Positions 61,084 to 64,000 of a stretch of DNA of 64,000 nt are shown here, one piece after another (the stretch's first letter is position 1; each line of letters starts with the position of its first letter). Below the pieces are notes generated by a model. The model was not told the DNA's origin. It made no database searches and was given only the letters and a program-made list of their open reading frames with translations. Both the position numbers and the translations under genes were made by a program. Source of the stretch: Maricaulis sp. (GTDB taxonomy: Bacteria > Pseudomonadota > Alphaproteobacteria > Caulobacterales > Maricaulaceae); contig NZMJ01000046.1 in NCBI GenBank assembly GCA_002692855.1, positions 317,019 to 381,018 of the forward strand, in the 5' to 3' direction.

Positions 61084-63249
61084 ATGTCCCGTACCGCATT
61101 CTCATCCCTTGCTATCGCTGCCGTCCTGGGAAGCGCTGCCGCCGCGCAGGACCGGGATGGCTATCTCGACTACCCCGATACCGCGACCGTCGATCAGGTC
61201 GATACCTATGACACGCCGGACGGAAGTGAAGAGGTCTCGGACCCCTATCGCTGGCTTGAGGATTCGGTGCGGACCAATCCGGACGTGGCAGCCTGGGTGA
61301 CGGCGCAGAACGCGGTCACCGACGCCTATCTGGAAAGCCTGCCGGGCCGCGCCGCGATCGAGGATCGCCTGACCGAGCTGTGGAATTACGAACGCTTCGG
61401 AACCCCGGAAGAAGACGGCGGCCGCTACTTCTTCAACCGCAATGACGGGCTTCAGAACCAGTCGGTCTATTATGTCCAGGACGGCCTCGAGGGCGAGGCG
61501 CGCGTGCTGATCGATCCCAATGCCTGGGCCGAGGACGGCACCCAGGCGCTCGCGGGCACATCCCCCAGCCCCGATGGATCAATGGTCGCCTATCTGGTCG
61601 CCGATGGCGGGTCGGACTGGCGCACCATCCATGTGATCGATGTCGATACCGGCGAAGTCAGGGACGACCGCATCGAATGGGCGAAGTTTACCGGCGTCAG
61701 CTGGGCCGCCGACGGATCCGGATTCTACTATTCGCGCTATCCCGCGCCTGAGGAGGGATCCGAATTCACCTCGCTGAACATGAACCAGGCCGTCTATTTC
61801 CATACGGTCGGCACGCCGCAGTCCGACGATGTCATGGTCATGTCCGACCCCGACCGGCCCGAGCTCGGCTGGGGCGCGACCGTTTCTGAAGACGGCGACT
61901 GGCTGGTCCTGCGGTCCTGGACGGGCACGGACGGGAACGGCACCTATGTGCTGAGCCTGACCGAACCGAATGCTCAGCCAGTCGAGATTTTTGCCGGGTT
62001 CGACAACAATCACGGCTACGTCACCAATGTCGGCAGCCGCTTCCTGTTCCAGACTGACCTCGATGCACCCAATGGCCGCGTGGTCGCCGTCGATGTTCTC
62101 AACCCGGACGACCGAAGCAATGTCATCGCGGAAGGTGAAACCCCGATCCGGGATGTCGGCGCGGTCGGCAACCACCTGATCGTGGAGCGGCTGGAAGACG
62201 CCAAGGCAGCCGTCAGCGTCTACGACCTGGACGGCAATCTGATCCGCAATGTCGATCTGCCCGGTATCGGATCGGTGGGCGGTTTCGGCGGTCACCTGGA
62301 TTCACCGGAAACCTTCTACACCTTCTCCAGCTTCAACCGGCCCGCGACCATCTATCGCTATGACGTGGACACGGGCGAAAGCACGGTGTTCCGCGAGCCG
62401 GACCTCAACTTCGATCCGGATGACTATGTGGTCGAGCAGGTCTTCTTTGAATCGTCCGGCGAGACGCAGGTGCCGATGTTCATCGTTCGCCACCGCAGTG
62501 TGGAGCCCAACGGCCAGCAGCCCACCCTGCTCTACGGTTATGGCGGTTTCGGTATTGCGCAATTGCCGGGTTTTGATGTCCGCCGTCTGCAATGGATGGA
62601 GATGGGCGGGGTCTTCGCCCTCGTGAACCTGCGCGGCGGCGCGGAATACGGCCGCGCCTGGCACGATGCCGGGCGGCTGGCCAACAAGCAGAATGTCTTC
62701 GACGACTTCATCAATGCCGGCGAGGAATTGATCGAACTCGGCTGGACAACACCCGATCACCTCGCCGTCGAGGGCCGTTCAAATGGCGGCCTTCTGGTCG
62801 GGGCCGTCGTCAATCAGCGACCGGACCTGTTCGCCGCGGCCCTGCCCACCGTGGGCGTCATGGACATGCTGCGCTTCAACCAGTTCACCGCCGGACGCTT
62901 CTGGGTCGATGATTACGGCTCGCCGCAAGACCCCGAAATGTTCGAGATTCTTCGGGCCTATTCGCCCTATCACAACGTCGCGGAAGGCGAGGACTATCCT
63001 GCCATCCTGGTTTTGACCGCCGACACGGACGACCGCGTCGTGCCGGGACACTCGTTCAAGTACACGGCAGCCTTGCAGGCGGCGGAAACCGGCCCGGCAC
63101 CCACCGTCATCCGGATCGAGACCCGCGCCGGTCACGGAGCCGGGACACCCGTCTCCAAGCTGATCGAGGAAACCGCTGATAAATGGGCCTTCATCGCCCA
63201 TCATACCGGCCTGGACCTGTCGCAAGGCCTGCCGCAGATCGGCGAGTAA
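61084..63249 (+). CDS. Secreted prolyl oligopeptidase (S9A)
   Basis: 721 residues from ATG 61084; the same frame is open far upstream, but that part is antisense to the helicase gene. Signal peptide ends near residue 21 (GSAAAA-QDRD). DPYRWLEDSV marks the N-terminal helix of S9A enzymes, then a beta-propeller (about 100-440), then the hydrolase domain with YGYGGFGIAQLP, NLRGGAEYGRAWH, S566 in EGRSNGGLLVG, Asp in TDDRVVPGHSFKY and H684 in RAGHGAG. Cleaves short peptides after proline; here probably in the periplasm. GAGG-type sites precede the ATG weakly. A hairpin follows the stop. Confidence 0.92.
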   Translation: MSRTAFSSLAIAAVLGSAAAAQDRDGYLDYPDTATVDQVDTYDTPDGSEEVSDPYRWLEDSVRTNPDVAAWVTAQNAVTDAYLESLPGRAAIEDRLTELWNYERFGTPEEDGGRYFFNRNDGLQNQSVYYVQDGLEGEARVLIDPNAWAEDGTQALAGTSPSPDGSMVAYLVADGGSDWRTIHVIDVDTGEVRDDRIEWAKFTGVSWAADGSGFYYSRYPAPEEGSEFTSLNMNQAVYFHTVGTPQSDDVMVMSDPDRPELGWGATVSEDGDWLVLRSWTGTDGNGTYVLSLTEPNAQPVEIFAGFDNNHGYVTNVGSRFLFQTDLDAPNGRVVAVDVLNPDDRSNVIAEGETPIRDVGAVGNHLIVERLEDAKAAVSVYDLDGNLIRNVDLPGIGSVGGFGGHLDSPETFYTFSSFNRPATIYRYDVDTGESTVFREPDLNFDPDDYVVEQVFFESSGETQVPMFIVRHRSVEPNGQQPTLLYGYGGFGIAQLPGFDVRRLQWMEMGGVFALVNLRGGAEYGRAWHDAGRLANKQNVFDDFINAGEELIELGWTTPDHLAVEGRSNGGLLVGAVVNQRPDLFAAALPTVGVMDMLRFNQFTAGRFWVDDYGSPQDPEMFEILRAYSPYHNVAEGEDYPAILVLTADTDDRVVPGHSFKYTAALQAAETGPAPTVIRIETRAGHGAGTPVSKLIEETADKWAFIAHHTGLDLSQGLPQIGE

Positions 63250-63263
63250 ACCGGACTCACATC

Positions 63264-63293
63264 AGGGGGAATGCGCGAAAAGCCATTCCCCCT
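63264..63293 (+). terminator. Hairpin after the prolyl oligopeptidase gene
   Basis: 10-bp stem AGGGGGAATG / CATTCCCCCT with a 10-nt loop, 14 bp after the stop codon. It lacks a T-tract (GCCCTTCC follows), so it may act with Rho or only protect the 3' end. Confidence 0.5.
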
Positions 63294-63361
63294 GCCCTTC
63301 CAGCGCCGGATCTGCGACCGTCTCCATCTTGCCGGGGGGCGAGAGCAGTGAGGGAAACATC

Positions 63362-64000
63362 ATGGCCCATGCCGTGATCGAGCGCTTTCAGGCGCTGGAA
63401 AATGCTTATGCCGAGATCGCGGGTCGCAATAGCCGCTTGCAGGCGCGCTTCTGCGCCGCCGCAGCGCTGGAAAGCGATCTTCCGGTCGACACGCTGATTC
63501 ACCGGACCCAGCGCGAGAAGGACGGTCTCGATTCCGGCCTGTCACGCTGGCGGACGCCCGGACCGCCGATGCGGCTGGTCTATGCCGCCGCGCTGGCCGC
63601 TTCAGGCCGCGACGCCGGCCTGTTCCTTCACGCCAAGGAAGCGTTGAAGGAAACCCGGTCTCGCCGGGGCGGGCGCAGCCTTCAGGATGGCGGGGCCTGT
63701 GCTGCCCTGGTGCTCGTCGCCTCGGGCGGGTCGCCCAGCCATTCCGACATGTTCTATGACATCCTCGCGGCGATCTCCGCACCCTGGTGGCGACGTCAGC
63801 CGCAGGACGAAGAAGCCTGCGCCGCTGCGCTGGCCGCCGCGGGTGAAACCCCGGACAGTGCGCAGGATGTCATCTCAAAGGCGCGCCTGATGATGGATGC
63901 CGCCGGTGTTCCCGGCCGTTTCATCGACAAGGCCGTCCACGACGTGGCCCTGTGTCAGCCCGATCCCGACACGTTCGCGCGGACCTGGACGGCACTGAAC
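63362..64000 (+). CDS. Hypothetical cytosolic protein, N-terminal 213 residues (cut by window edge)
   Basis: ATG 63362 with GAGGG 7 nt upstream; the frame stays open to the window end. No signal peptide. The sequence is mainly helical (AVIERFQALENAYAEIAGRN, MRLVYAAALAASGRDAGLFL, CAALVLVASGGSPSHSDMFY) and resembles a DUF4003-type helical-repeat protein in style, but this cannot be asserted. Codon use is like its neighbours. The rest of the gene lies beyond the window, so length and C-terminal domains are unknown. Confidence 0.7.
   Translation, partial: MAHAVIERFQALENAYAEIAGRNSRLQARFCAAAALESDLPVDTLIHRTQREKDGLDSGLSRWRTPGPPMRLVYAAALAASGRDAGLFLHAKEALKETRSRRGGRSLQDGGACAALVLVASGGSPSHSDMFYDILAAISAPWWRRQPQDEEACAAALAAAGETPDSAQDVISKARLMMDAAGVPGRFIDKAVHDVALCQPDPDTFARTWTALN

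Overview
The window is chromosomal DNA of a GC-rich alphaproteobacterium, most likely a dimorphic, stalked-type lineage (Maricaulales/Hyphomonadaceae or a close relative within Caulobacterales sensu lato). The reasons are a long PodJ-type polar localisation protein (48620-51832), a TipF-type protein with a degenerate EAL domain (11600-12817), CtrA-like boxes of the form TTAA-N7-TTAAC, a BamF-type DUF3035 lipoprotein, a TauE/TIGR02186 pair and a HrcA/CIRCE-controlled groESL operon. Gene density is high and almost everything is ordinary core genome. No tRNA, rRNA, insertion sequence, prophage or CRISPR array was found.

Layout. 1-13.7 kb: the end of a GNAT acetyltransferase gene, tadA, rluB-rsmD, then a long leftward block (HAD hydrolase, MaoC dehydratase, ribF, ileS, lspA, bamF-like, GDT1-like, mutL), an NTF2-like secreted protein, tipF and an OmpA-type lipoprotein. 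13.8-20.2 kb: groES-groEL with heat-shock-like promoter and CIRCE, an S9 peptidase, a methyltransferase-TPR fusion and a Tat-exported NagZ-like glycosidase. 20.2-30.9 kb: an unknown acidic lipoprotein and a 48-residue lipoprotein, pgi-hisS, a DsbD/ScsB-type reductase, a SapC-family protein, and a ZnuD-like TonB receptor divergent from zur across a well-matched Zur box. 31-38.9 kb: thioesterase, several envelope proteins of unknown role (one behind a perfect CtrA box), a LysR regulator, a DUF5694 protein with ankyrin sequence on both sides.

39-46.5 kb is a fatty-acid beta-oxidation operon read leftward: MerR/LiuR-like regulator, two acyl-CoA dehydrogenases, a DUF559 endonuclease-like gene, thiolase and a FadB/J-type multifunctional enzyme. 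A perfect 9+9 bp palindrome sits just upstream of the regulator. The DUF559 gene is bounded by two copies of a hairpin-forming repeat and looks like a later arrival. 46.6-54 kb holds a large unknown secreted protein, podJ with clustered CtrA-like half sites upstream, and the TauE/TIGR02186/DUF3429 membrane proteins. 54-57 kb is a multi-PAS histidine kinase with a single-domain response regulator. 56.9-61 kb has the phosphoesterase and Lhr-type helicase of the ligase-associated DNA repair set, split by a CatB-type acetyltransferase and a repeat element, without the ligase and exonuclease in view. The window ends with a secreted prolyl oligopeptidase and an incomplete gene.

I did not find a clearly new multi-gene system. 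The best leads are the repeat-bounded DUF559 gene inside the beta-oxidation operon, the DUF5694/ankyrin locus with a decayed ankyrin end, CtrA-linked envelope genes of unknown role, and the zinc theme (Zur/ZnuD, and an IleRS that has lost its C-terminal zinc-binding cysteines). All family assignments are from recognition of motifs by eye; no database search was run.
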